Shown here one piece after another: positions 1-7,399 of a stretch of DNA of 64,000 nucleotides. The stretch is from an uncultured Alphaproteobacteria bacterium (GTDB lineage Bacteria; Pseudomonadota; Alphaproteobacteria; RF32; CAG-239), in NCBI GenBank assembly GCA_934254585.1, contig CAKQLF010000008.1, forward strand, positions 1 through 64,000, in the 5' to 3' direction. Numbering within the stretch: the stretch's first letter is position 1; every line of letters begins with the position of its first letter. The notes under the pieces are model-generated. The model did no database searches. It had not been told where the DNA came from and was given only the letters and a program-made list of their open reading frames with translations. A program made the position numbers and the translations under genes.

Positions 1-78
1 TTTTACATTATAGATGTGTTTGATGTTTATCTGAATGGTTGCTATCGTTTGCGAAAACTTATTTTTGCTTCTAAATAA
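1..78 (+). CDS. C-terminal end of a gene entering from the left edge (unknown)
   Basis: The first 26 codons of frame 1 are open and end at a TAA at 76-78. A terminator-like hairpin follows directly, which is what makes a real gene end likely. The 25 visible residues are hydrophobic and basic and match nothing I recognise. The beginning lies outside the window. Confidence 0.35.
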   Translation, partial: FYIIDVFDVYLNGCYRLRKLIFASK

Positions 79-83
79 AATTT

Positions 84-118
84 ACAGGGGCTATATTTCT
101 ATAACAGCCTACTTTTTT
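84..118 (+). terminator. Probable terminator after the left-edge gene
   Basis: A GGCTATA / TATAACAGCC imperfect stem with a short loop is followed by a run of seven T. It lies just after the stop codon at 76-78. Confidence 0.45.
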
Positions 119-358
119 TATTCTATATTCTCTTCCTGATTTTTGCAGCTTATAACAATACGCATATTATATCGCGCTTTCTTGGCACTTCATGGCACTA
201 ATTATATACAATATCTTTGCATTCTTTTACTGTCGGATGTTTCATTGTGAACTCGTATACAGAAATTTTCGTATAAATAAAAACTACCAGACTTGCCTCT
301 ACTTCCCTACAAGCGGAGAGAGTTTCCTCCTATTCCCTTACTATTTCCTTTTTACTTC

Positions 359-386
359 TTGACAAAATACAGAAACTTTTTATACT
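359..386 (+). promoter_or_regulatory. Sigma70-type promoter
   Basis: TTGACA at 359-364 and TATACT at 381-386 are separated by 16 nt, about 45 nt ahead of the ATG at 431. The rest of 79-430 shows no other gene or repeat that I can support. Confidence 0.55.
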
Positions 387-430
387 TTGTCTTAAATATT
401 TATAATTATGTTTAATTAAATTTTATTATT

Positions 431-1045
431 ATGGAAAAAAATGATTTGTACAAAGAGTTTTTTGAAGAGGCTATTAGCAGTGGCGTTGTTTTAACTCCAA
501 AATTAAAAGAAATAGCTCAGAAAATATCTGCCCAAAAAGATAAAAACGGCGTAAATGTATCGGTCAATAATGATGTTGAGACATTTAAGGCTCAGCTTAG
601 AGGCAATTGTTTTGCAAGGAGAAAAACAGTCGTCTTACCAAAATCTGAAAGAATGACAGTTCTAAAGGAAAGCTTACGTTTTGTTGATGAAACAAATTTA
701 GGTGTAATTCTACAGAGTTGTGACGATTGTTTGGATGATAAAGAGTTTTTACAAATTTTGGCTCCTTTTTTGCACAACGAATTATTTAGATTTTATAGTG
801 ACTTGCATAAAAGAGGTTGCTATTTCAAATACATTACATTTTGGTTAAACGTTGGAGGTCAGGTCGAGCTTGCCGATATAAGAAATTTTGCGGCATTTCA
901 TCAAGATGAAAATGAACATCTAGAGGAATTAATTGATCTATACAAAAGTAAAGGCAATAAAATTTCGGATAAGGATATTGCTCTTTTCAAGCTTTGCAGA
1001 AAAAGAAAGAAAATAGTTTATAGCTATGAACTAAAAAAATTATAG
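431..1045 (+). CDS. Hypothetical protein, 204 aa
   Basis: I do not recognise this protein. It has no signal peptide or membrane segment and is predicted soluble, with a basic C-terminus (RKRKK near residue 190). A short cysteine pair (CDDC) lies near residue 97. The ATG at 431 lacks a clear Shine-Dalgarno site, but a good promoter lies about 45 nt upstream and a terminator follows the stop, so it looks like a single-gene transcription unit. No transposase or phage gene sits beside it. Confidence 0.65.
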   Translation: MEKNDLYKEFFEEAISSGVVLTPKLKEIAQKISAQKDKNGVNVSVNNDVETFKAQLRGNCFARRKTVVLPKSERMTVLKESLRFVDETNLGVILQSCDDCLDDKEFLQILAPFLHNELFRFYSDLHKRGCYFKYITFWLNVGGQVELADIRNFAAFHQDENEHLEELIDLYKSKGNKISDKDIALFKLCRKRKKIVYSYELKKL

Positions 1046-1050
1046 ATAAA

Positions 1051-1081
1051 AAAACACGGGATATTTTTCTCGTGTTTTTTT
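1051..1081 (+). terminator. Rho-independent terminator
   Basis: An AACACG / CGTGTT stem with an AT-rich loop is followed by a T-run, 6 nt after the stop of the 204-aa gene. Confidence 0.7.
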
Positions 1082-1108
1082 GTGCCAATTAAAGCTTTTG
1101 TTCCCAAT

Positions 1109-1146
1109 TCACTAAATAAATACAATAAACTGTATTTATTTAGTGA
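1109..1146. repeat. Perfect 16-bp inverted repeat
   Basis: TCACTAAATAAATACA at 1109-1124 is the exact reverse complement of 1131-1146, with a 6-nt spacer. There is no T-run on either side, so it is not a typical terminator. It is the first of three hairpins in the gene-free stretch 1046-1477. Confidence 0.7.
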
Positions 1147-1212
1147 TGGATGTTTATTTTGGTGCTCGTCTGAATAAATTAAAAACAGTGTCTTATGTTG
1201 CTTTTTTAGTGG

Positions 1213-1249
1213 CACCTATGAATATAAATTTATTTTATATTCATAGGTG
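1213..1249. repeat. Perfect 16-bp inverted repeat
   Basis: CACCTATGAATATAAA at 1213-1228 pairs exactly with 1234-1249 across a 5-nt loop. A 51-codon open frame from an ATG at 1146 runs through this repeat but has no Shine-Dalgarno site and an AT-driven composition, so I do not call it a gene. Confidence 0.7.
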
Positions 1250-1325
1250 TTTGATGTTTTATGCAAATATATCCTCTTTTTTAGTTGTTATACAATCCTA
1301 AAATTGCTATTTTTTTATTTTAAGG

Positions 1326-1377
1326 CAGTCCTGTAACAAAAATAATTTTAGATTACAGGGCTGTTGGATTATTTTTT
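1326..1377 (+). terminator. Terminator-like hairpin
   Basis: CAGTCCTGTAA at 1326-1336 pairs with TTACAGGGCTG at 1353-1363 (one G-U), followed by a T-rich tract. No gene directly upstream explains it, so it may end a short untranslated transcript. Confidence 0.45.
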
Positions 1378-1442
1378 TACGAGATATTCTTTTATTATAA
1401 CAGACAAAACTATTTATGTGAACAAACATTGTTTTATTTTAT

Positions 1443-1471
1443 TTGCTTTTTAGATTATTTCTTTTTATATT
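1443..1471 (+). promoter_or_regulatory. Promoter of the pilin 1 leader
   Basis: TTGCTT at 1443-1448 and TATATT at 1466-1471 are separated by exactly 17 nt. Transcription would start near 1478, about 285 nt before the pilin start codon. Confidence 0.5.
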
Positions 1472-1477
1472 GAAGTC

Positions 1478-1763
1478 AGCGCAGTTGGTGCGGAGCTTTC
1501 AACGGCTCTTATCACATTCGGTGTTAGGATATAACATCGTTAAATTATCGGCTCTTCTCTATTGCCGATGATTAAATATATCCCCGATGCATAGCAATAT
1601 GGTCGGGGAGCTTTTAGCGTATGTCCAAGAGCTATGTGATTATCTCTGAAAAATATAGCTTGAAAGGCTAGAAGAGTCATTTAATGTGATATGATTGTTG
1701 AACTCTCCGACCGCTTTTTATAAAGCGGTTTTTGTGTAATTATTGATATAAGGAGTTCAAAAT
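1478..1763 (+). promoter_or_regulatory. Structured leader RNA upstream of pilin 1 (riboswitch-like)
   Basis: About 285 nt without a gene can fold into mutually exclusive helices. Local hairpins are ATCGGC 1547-1552 with 1564-1569, and TCCCCGA 1581-1587 with TCGGGGA 1603-1609. ATCACAT 1511-1517 can pair with 1634-1640, and CTTTCAA 1496-1502 with 1660-1666. GGTCGGGGAG at 1601-1610 can instead pair with CTCTCCGACC at 1703-1712 (10 bp, one G-U), which overlaps both the terminator stem (1710-1729) and the segment TTGAACTC (1698-1705) that pairs with GAGTTCAA over the Shine-Dalgarno site (1753-1760). This is the layout of a terminator/antiterminator plus start-site switch. It resembles no riboswitch class I know; the ligand or signal is unknown. 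Pilin 4 has an analogous leader. Confidence 0.6.
1710..1733 (+). terminator. Intrinsic terminator inside the pilin 1 leader
   Basis: ACCGCTTT at 1710-1717 pairs with AAAGCGGT at 1722-1729, followed by five T. It lies between promoter and pilin gene, so it would act as an attenuator. Confidence 0.65.
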
Positions 1764-2420
1764 ATGTCAAAAAAATCACAATTTGGTCGTTCTATGATAG
1801 AAATGCTTGGCGTTCTGGCGATAATCGGTGTTTTAAGTGTCGGCGGCATTGCCGGCTATTCCAAAGCTATGGAAAAGTTTAAGCTGAATAAATTGATGGC
1901 GGAATATAATAGTTTAATTCTTGGTTTATTAGAATATAAGGATAATTTCCAAAAATATACAGAAAGCGAACCGCATTTAGCCAATTTTGTGCAGTCAGTT
2001 GGGATGGTGCCGGATTCTTGGCAGCTGATTGATAAATATTCTTATTTTGAAGACAGTCACGGAAATTGGGTAGATATCAGGTATCGGCAAAAAGATAGAA
2101 CGTGGACAGATTATGATCCTGAGTATTATGGTTTGATTATAGACTTTTACCTAAATGCTGTAAATGTTGATGATAATGGCAATCGGACATCAGAAAATTT
2201 TCAGGAGAAAGTTTGCGTGGAAATGGTTGACAGCATTTTTAAGCCTTTGCACTATACGCTTAAGGTTCTAATCTTAATCGGCGGTGCAGGATATTTTTAT
2301 GGCGATGAGTTTTGCAGCTCAGGGCGCAGATGTTTGAAAAATCAAACCATAAGCCAAATTAAAGATATGTGTGCTTCTTGCCGCCGTACAAACGTTTGTG
2401 CCGTTACGGTTATATTTTAG
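1764..2420 (+). CDS. Type IV pilin-like protein (pilin 1)
   Basis: A 218-aa prepilin. The short leader MSKKSQFG ends in the glycine of a prepilin-peptidase site, and the mature protein would begin RSMIE with glutamate at +5, followed by the hydrophobic helix (LGVLAIIGVLSVGGIAGYSK). The C-terminal half is a globular domain with six or seven cysteines (CVEM, FC, RCL, CASC, VC) in the pattern also seen in pilins 2 and 3. It is probably exported and assembled by a type IV pilus or type II secretion-like machine not encoded in this window. The start is set by the Shine-Dalgarno sequence AAGGAG 8 nt upstream. Unlike the other three pilins it has no repeat insertion ahead of the cleavage site. It is controlled by the leader at 1478-1763. 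Confidence 0.85.
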   Translation: MSKKSQFGRSMIEMLGVLAIIGVLSVGGIAGYSKAMEKFKLNKLMAEYNSLILGLLEYKDNFQKYTESEPHLANFVQSVGMVPDSWQLIDKYSYFEDSHGNWVDIRYRQKDRTWTDYDPEYYGLIIDFYLNAVNVDDNGNRTSENFQEKVCVEMVDSIFKPLHYTLKVLILIGGAGYFYGDEFCSSGRRCLKNQTISQIKDMCASCRRTNVCAVTVIF

Positions 2421-2479
2421 TAAATCAATATAATAAATTGATAAAATTGGCCGAAGAAAATAATCGTGAGTTAAAGAAA

Positions 2480-2516
2480 AATCACCCATAGAATGCAAAA
2501 GGTGATTCTTGCATTT
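2480..2516 (+). terminator. Hairpin after pilin 1, possible terminator
   Basis: AATCACC 2480-2486 pairs with GGTGATT 2501-2507. The interleaved AATGCAA 2492-2498 pairs with TTGCATT 2509-2515, so only one stem can form at a time. The T-run is weak, so the role as a terminator is uncertain. Confidence 0.35.
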
Positions 2517-2559
2517 TGTGCCGGATAGACAAGGATTTTGCTCTTTGTTAAAGTGATAG

Positions 2560-2575
2560 TTGCAAAATTTTGCAA
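2560..2575. promoter_or_regulatory. 16-bp perfect palindrome, operator-like
   Basis: TTGCAAAATTTTGCAA is a perfect palindrome 30 nt upstream of the ATG at 2605. The symmetry without a loop suits a dimeric repressor better than an RNA hairpin, but no regulator is linked to it. Confidence 0.35.
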
Positions 2576-2604
2576 TGATTTTATTTTAATTAGGAGAAAA
2601 AGAA

Positions 2605-2865
2605 ATGGATATGTATCAAAAATATACCTCGCCATTCGGGTATCAAACGGGAACTGGTGGCATAGACACCTATGGTGTCAATCATAACAAATTTTCTTTG
2701 CGTGATGAAATTGATTATCAATTTGCTCGGCAAAAACGCGAAAACGAGTTGCAAGCACAATACAACGCTCAAGGTATTACCGAAAATTATCTGCAATACA
2801 CTATTTCATTGTCACGCAAATGTAACAAGAAGAACAATATGCAGAATCTTGTAAAAAATTGTTAG
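2605..2865 (+). pseudogene. Truncated paralogue of the GH108 protein (N-terminal module only)
   Basis: The first about 65 of 86 residues resemble the N-terminus of the large protein at 36120-37295: both share the order YGV(N/D)H, FSLRDEI, RENEL, QGIT and a final QY. After residue 65 the similarity stops and the frame continues for 20 unrelated residues. A second frame across 2810-2890 (ending QEEQYAESCKKLLELKFRF) looks like the tail of another gene, so this is probably a deletion fusion. The catalytic domain is absent. A good Shine-Dalgarno site (AGGAG) precedes the ATG, so the short peptide could still be made. Confidence 0.55.
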
Positions 2866-3251
2866 AACTCAAATTTAGATTCCAGGTAGCAAAATGATTG
2901 CGGCGCGGTAAATTTAGTGAAAATATGATGCGGATTTAAGGGCTTTTTATATTTATACACTTCTTCAATTTCAATGGCATAAGCCGTATCTTTGTTTTTG
3001 AAATAATCATCAAAAAAGTCTTTGCTAACACCTGAGCGGTTTTTAGTTTCATTCCAAATTATTTCAGGTGAATTTTTATGTATGCTCTTAAACTTAAATT
3101 CACCAACAATCATTCCGACAGGCATTGTCGAATATATGACGACAGTATCAATATCAGGCTGCTTAAATATAGATTTTCTATATTCAAACCGTTTTTCACC
3201 GGAGAATATTTTTTCAACAAATTCGGGTTTAATAGACAATAAAACTTTCAT
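2862..3251 (-). CDS. ASCH/PUA-like domain protein
   Basis: 129 aa. The opening MKVLLSIKPEFVEKIFSGEK, the aromatic-basic FEYRKSIF stretch and VVIYSTMPVGMIVGEF are typical of stand-alone ASCH proteins, a PUA-related beta-barrel fold thought to bind RNA or modified nucleotides. The cellular role of this subgroup is not known. Its 3' end meets the truncated gene at 2605-2865 with a 4-nt overlap. It starts at ATG 3251 behind GAGG. Confidence 0.75.
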   Translation of the reverse strand: MKVLLSIKPEFVEKIFSGEKRFEYRKSIFKQPDIDTVVIYSTMPVGMIVGEFKFKSIHKNSPEIIWNETKNRSGVSKDFFDDYFKNKDTAYAIEIEEVYKYKKPLNPHHIFTKFTAPQSFCYLESKFEF

Positions 3252-3353
3252 CAGGCCTCAATATTTATAATGACATCTTCTTTTATAAAATGCGAAATAT
3301 TAATTTTTGGTTATATCAAAGATTATCTGGTTTATATATGAGTATATTGTCTG

Positions 3354-3416
3354 AAATAAAAAAAGCTCCCGAGATGAACAGCCCGATTTTCGGGATACAA
3401 TTCACGCGGGGAGCTT
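3354..3416 (-). terminator. Terminator of the lipoprotein gene
   Basis: AAGCTCCC at 3363-3370 pairs with GGGAGCTT at 3409-3416, enclosing a smaller CCCGATTTTCGGG hairpin. Read on the minus strand the outer stem is followed by a T-run (A-run 3354-3364 on plus). It lies 20 nt after the stop of the gene at 3437-4216. Confidence 0.65.
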
Positions 3417-3436
3417 AAAACTCACGTTTTTTCAGT

Positions 3437-4216
3437 TTAATCCAACAGCATATATTCAATTCTGTCCGGATAAACGTCCATAACTTTGAATTTTACGCCG
3501 TTAAGGTTAACCAAATCCTGTTCCTTTGGAAAAGTAAAACGTTGGAAATAACCTTCAGTGGAAGTGGCGTTGCTATAATCGGTATAGATAAAAGACATAT
3601 TGCCGTTTTCTAAGCCGTCATACTTAATTTCAAACTGTAATTTAGGGTCGCTACTGGTTTCGCGCGAAGTTTTGCGTTGTTCAATTTTCAGACCGCGCGG
3701 AAAAATAACGGCTTTTTCACGCGGAATCAGCAAATCCCCATGATAAATTGAGCTGATTATCGGTAAAAATTTGCCATCTTCGTCAATAAGGAAGAAATTG
3801 CCTTCATCATTAGCCGGAACAAGCAAAAAGTATACGCCGTTCATTTTAACTTCACCGGTCGCCGTGAATAATTGTCCTTCGTTTATCGAAATTGAATTGC
3901 CGGCAGCGGATATTCGTCCGCTTGAAGTGGCAACAAGCTCAGGTTTTACAAAGTTTTGAACCGTGTAGGTTTGAGCGTCAACCATTCTTTGGCCTAAATT
4001 GGCGGAAACAACCACATTGTGTTTGTATGAATGAGTGTTGATGGTTTGACTGTTGACAATCTTTTCTTCTGTCTCAGCATCGGTCTGGTCATAAAAATGA
4101 ATAGGCACAATTTTATACGGGCGGACTTGATTTACCCAATAGTCGTCGTGGTCGCTTTCAAAAAAAGTACAAGAGGCCAACAACATAGAAGTCAGAGTGA
4201 TAAATATTTTTTTCAT
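3437..4216 (-). CDS. Predicted lipoprotein, 259 aa
   Basis: A signal peptide with lipobox LASC at about residues 13-16 predicts a lipid-anchored envelope protein. The mature part is mainly beta-strand-like with no domain I recognise; it contains a stretch of small residues (SSGRISAAGNS) near residue 100 and a segment resembling a beta-sandwich (LFTATGEVKMNGVYFLLVPA). It is divergently transcribed from prmA and has its own terminator, so it is probably a single-gene unit. Function unknown. Confidence 0.75.
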   Translation of the reverse strand: MKKIFITLTSMLLASCTFFESDHDDYWVNQVRPYKIVPIHFYDQTDAETEEKIVNSQTINTHSYKHNVVVSANLGQRMVDAQTYTVQNFVKPELVATSSGRISAAGNSISINEGQLFTATGEVKMNGVYFLLVPANDEGNFFLIDEDGKFLPIISSIYHGDLLIPREKAVIFPRGLKIEQRKTSRETSSDPKLQFEIKYDGLENGNMSFIYTDYSNATSTEGYFQRFTFPKEQDLVNLNGVKFKVMDVYPDRIEYMLLD

Positions 4217-4304
4217 AATAAGCTCTTTTTTAAGGTTTATTCTCTATACTGATTGATATTTTAGAACAGAGTTAGTAAAAAAAGTAATAACGAAAGGCAA
4301 AAAA

Positions 4305-5177
4305 ATGAGTAATAATTCAGGAAGTTGTAAAATAGCAAAGTTTGAGCCGACGTTTGCAGTTGATGAAACGTTGCAAGCCTTTGCTGATGAATTTTTTGAA
4401 GTTACATCAATTGATTACGGCGACGATGGAACGGAACAATTGGTCGGATATATGCGTCCGGCGGCTAAAGAAGAAGATTTGCTTGCTGCGGCGGCTGCCA
4501 AAAAAATAAATTTGCCACCTTATAAATGGGAAATTTTGCAAAGTGACGATTGGTTGACTGAAAATGTGATGACTTTTGCCCCATTGGCGGAAAAAGAATT
4601 TTTTATTTGCAGTATTAATGATGAAACGCCAATGCCAAAAGATAAGATTGGATTAAAAGTGTATGCGGCGACAGCTTTTGGTTCGGAACATCAAACAACA
4701 AGAGGTTGTTTAGATGCAATTTCGGATATAAATATGTTTAGTACAAATAAGCCGAAACGTTTGCTTGATGTGGGAACAGGTTCGGGAATTTTGTCGTTGG
4801 CGGCGGCAAAAATTTGGCCTGATGTGAAAATTGCGGCTGTTGATATTGATGACGAAGCTGTGCGAGTGACAAAACAAAATGCAAAGGATAATAACGTTGA
4901 AACGCAGATAACAGCGGCTTTGAGCGATGGTTATCAAAGTGAATTGGTAAAAAATAATGCTCCCTATGATGTTATTTTAGCAAATATTTTAGCGCGTCCG
5001 CTGATTGCAATGGCTCCGGATATGGCGAAAAATTTGAAAAAAGGCGGATATGCCGTGATTTCCGGTTTTATTGATGAGCAGGTTGACTGGGTTGTGGGTG
5101 AACACGAAAAACAAGGTTTGAAACTCAAAAAATTATATGAAAAAGAAAATTGGAGAGTGGCTTTATTGGAGAAGTAA
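4305..5177 (+). CDS. prmA: Ribosomal protein L11 methyltransferase
   Basis: PrmA methylates ribosomal protein L11 using S-adenosylmethionine. The SAM-binding motif I LLDVGTGSGIL lies at about residues 153-163, the acidic AAVDIDDEAV follows, and NILARP near residue 226 is the family's signature after motif IV. At 290 aa it has the normal length, including an N-terminal substrate-recognition domain. The start has an appropriately spaced GAAAGG. The following aminopeptidase gene begins immediately after the stop codon, so the two are co-transcribed. Confidence 0.92.
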   Translation: MSNNSGSCKIAKFEPTFAVDETLQAFADEFFEVTSIDYGDDGTEQLVGYMRPAAKEEDLLAAAAAKKINLPPYKWEILQSDDWLTENVMTFAPLAEKEFFICSINDETPMPKDKIGLKVYAATAFGSEHQTTRGCLDAISDINMFSTNKPKRLLDVGTGSGILSLAAAKIWPDVKIAAVDIDDEAVRVTKQNAKDNNVETQITAALSDGYQSELVKNNAPYDVILANILARPLIAMAPDMAKNLKKGGYAVISGFIDEQVDWVVGEHEKQGLKLKKLYEKENWRVALLEK

Positions 5178-5178
5178 A

Positions 5179-6861
5179 ATGATTTTGTCGGAGATGCAAC
5201 AAAAAGTAAAAAATGAAAACTTAGATGCTTATTTGGTGGAATATGGTAACCGTTTTATCGGACAGGATATTTTGCCTAAAGAGCATAAGCTGAAATATTT
5301 ATGCGGTTTTTCCGGTTCGGCCGGAATGTTGGCGGTGACAAAAAACAGGGCGTATTTGTTTGTAGACGGCCGGTATGAGTTGCAATCCAGACAGGAAGTA
5401 GATTTACAAAAGGTTGAGGTGGTTGACGCCGCGCCTTCATTGAAAAATGTTTGCACTTATTTGGCTGAGCAAAACTTGAAGAGAATAGGTTATGACGGAA
5501 TGAATTTGACGGCTGGCGAATTGCAGGCAGTGCAAACAGATTTTCCAAATTTGGATTTTACTGACACTGGAGATTGGCTGCAGATTAATAATGCAGCTGA
5601 AATAGAAGTGAAAGAGCGGGAAGCTAAATATTCAGGTTTAACGGCGGTGGAAAAAATAAACGGGGTCAAATATTTGCTGAATAGATATATGGCGGATTAT
5701 TTTTTGTTTACGGCGGCGGATAGTGTTTCGTGGTTGCTAAATATTTATGCCCGAGATTTAAAATGTTCACCGGTGGTAAGAGCTTATGCTCTGGTCAAGG
5801 CCGACGGCTCGTGCGTTTTGGTGGGAGATAATTTACAAACTACGAAATTTGAGGTTTGGAGTTTTGAAAAGTTTCTGAATTGGCTGTCAAATACCGAGGC
5901 TCATATTTTATATGATGCCTGCACAATTCCGGATAAGGTAAAAAAATTGCTGAAAAACGGACAATCCGTTCCGGATTGCTGCCAATTTCAAAAGGCAGAA
6001 AAAAACGGTGTTGAGTTAAATGGAATGATTGCCTGTCATAAGCGCGATGGCGTAGCTTTGGTTAAGTTGCTGTGTTGGTTGGAACAAAATTGGCAAGATA
6101 AAACCGAACTTGAGGTGGTGGCAAAATTGCATCAATTGCGGAAAGAACAAAATTTATTTTTTTGCGAGAGTTTTGAAACTATTGCCGGAACAGCGGAAAA
6201 CGGGGCTGTTGTTCATTATCAGCCAACTGAAAAAAGTAATAAAAAATTACAGAAAAATAATTTATTGTTAATCGACAGCGGCGGACAATATTTGGACGGA
6301 ACTACCGATGTGACGCGAACCGTGGCACTGGGCGAGCCGTCAAAAGAGATGATTCATAATTTTACTTTGGTGCTCAAAGGTCATATTTCTTTGGCGCAAG
6401 CGGTTTTTCCAGTTGGCACAAGCGGAATACAGCTTGATGCGTTGGCTCGTTTGCCTTTGTGGCGTGAGGGTAAAGACTTTAAGCACGGAACCGGACACGG
6501 CGTTGGTTGTTTTGGTAATGTCCACGAAGGACCAAACCGAATTTCCGCCAAAGGCAGTATCTATGGTTTTAAGCCTAATATGATAACTTCAATAGAACCC
6601 GGATATTATAAAGAAAACGCCTACGGAATACGAATCGAAAATCTGGTTTACAGCAAAATCTCAGAAAAATATGCGGGCTTTTTAGAATTTGCACCTCTAA
6701 CTTTAGTACCTATTGATAAGAAGCTGATTGATGTTTATCTTCTTGAACAGGGAGAGCAAGACTGGCTGAACAATTATCACCGTAAAGTGTATGAAAGTTT
6801 GGCCGCGTGTGTAAATGATGATGAAAAGAAGTGGCTGAAAGAGTCTTGTTCTCCTCTTTGA
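5179..6861 (+). CDS. pepP: Xaa-Pro aminopeptidase (M24B family)
   Basis: A metalloaminopeptidase that removes an N-terminal residue preceding proline. The start is placed at ATG 5179, 2 nt after the prmA stop and behind GGAGAAG; a longer frame to 5137 would overlap prmA. The 560-aa protein has two creatinase-like N-terminal domains (GFSGSAG, DGRY) and a C-terminal pita-bread catalytic domain with all five metal ligands: IDSGG and TTDVTR (about residue 363), GTGHGVG (about 438), SIEPGYY (about 472) and RIENL. The long form with an extra middle domain matches the eukaryotic-like/bacterial APP1 type rather than E. coli PepP, so the symbol is approximate. Confidence 0.88.
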   Translation: MILSEMQQKVKNENLDAYLVEYGNRFIGQDILPKEHKLKYLCGFSGSAGMLAVTKNRAYLFVDGRYELQSRQEVDLQKVEVVDAAPSLKNVCTYLAEQNLKRIGYDGMNLTAGELQAVQTDFPNLDFTDTGDWLQINNAAEIEVKEREAKYSGLTAVEKINGVKYLLNRYMADYFLFTAADSVSWLLNIYARDLKCSPVVRAYALVKADGSCVLVGDNLQTTKFEVWSFEKFLNWLSNTEAHILYDACTIPDKVKKLLKNGQSVPDCCQFQKAEKNGVELNGMIACHKRDGVALVKLLCWLEQNWQDKTELEVVAKLHQLRKEQNLFFCESFETIAGTAENGAVVHYQPTEKSNKKLQKNNLLLIDSGGQYLDGTTDVTRTVALGEPSKEMIHNFTLVLKGHISLAQAVFPVGTSGIQLDALARLPLWREGKDFKHGTGHGVGCFGNVHEGPNRISAKGSIYGFKPNMITSIEPGYYKENAYGIRIENLVYSKISEKYAGFLEFAPLTLVPIDKKLIDVYLLEQGEQDWLNNYHRKVYESLAACVNDDEKKWLKESCSPL

Positions 6862-6879
6862 TTTTATTTAGGAGAGCAA

Positions 6880-7326
6880 ATGCAAAAACTGATTTTGTTG
6901 ATATTGTTTTGGTCGGCGGCGTTTAGTGCTCAGGCGCAATATATAGATTCTTCCGGTACAACGCCGTATATTCGGCAATATGTTGAAGAAAATGAAAATA
7001 ATTGGAATAAGTCGATTATTTATGTTTTTTATAACAATCAGCCGTGCGCCGATTGTGCTCGGGCAATGGGTGAAATTTATAATATCTATCAGCAAAATTA
7101 TGAAAATCAGCTGAGTTATTTTGAGGTAAACTACCAAGAAACCGGAGAATATATTTTCTCGATTGCTTATCAATTGGAACAGCCGTTGACGTTGGTGTTG
7201 GTTAAAATTAATGATGGTATGAGCCGCGGGTTTTATAAAATAGATAATCCACAGCAATGGCTGGCAGATATGCAGTTTTTTGACGAACAAATAATGACGG
7301 CAATAAATAACTACTTAATTAACTGA
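6880..7326 (+). CDS. Periplasmic thioredoxin-like protein with CADC motif
   Basis: 148 aa with a Sec signal peptide cleaved after AQA near residue 19. A CADC pair at about residues 56-59 follows a beta-strand (IIYVFYNNQP), the position of the CxxC active site in thioredoxin folds, and YFEVNYQETGEY fits the next strand. I infer a thiol-disulfide role in the periplasm; the expected cis-proline is replaced by QPLTLVLV, which does fit. It is 19 nt downstream of the aminopeptidase and has a GGAGAG Shine-Dalgarno site, so it may belong to the same operon. Confidence 0.65.
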   Translation: MQKLILLILFWSAAFSAQAQYIDSSGTTPYIRQYVEENENNWNKSIIYVFYNNQPCADCARAMGEIYNIYQQNYENQLSYFEVNYQETGEYIFSIAYQLEQPLTLVLVKINDGMSRGFYKIDNPQQWLADMQFFDEQIMTAINNYLIN

Positions 7327-7399
7327 AATATTATCTAAAAATTTACTAATTTGCTCTAAACTTGTTTTCAGTAACAAAAAATTGCCTGTTGTTGAAAAT

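Noticed and set aside
79..430. RNA gene in the left-edge gap
   Set aside because: I see a terminator and a promoter but no tRNA-like or otherwise stable structure.
1146..1301. 51-codon open frame through the inverted repeats
   Set aside because: No Shine-Dalgarno site, composition driven by AT content, and it overlaps two perfect hairpins.
1478..1763. tmRNA, 6S RNA or RNase P RNA as identity of the leader
   Set aside because: No tag-peptide frame or tRNA-like ends, no RNase P core motifs such as GAGGAAAGTCC, and no long closing stem of 6S type. A leader with a terminator before a gene fits better.
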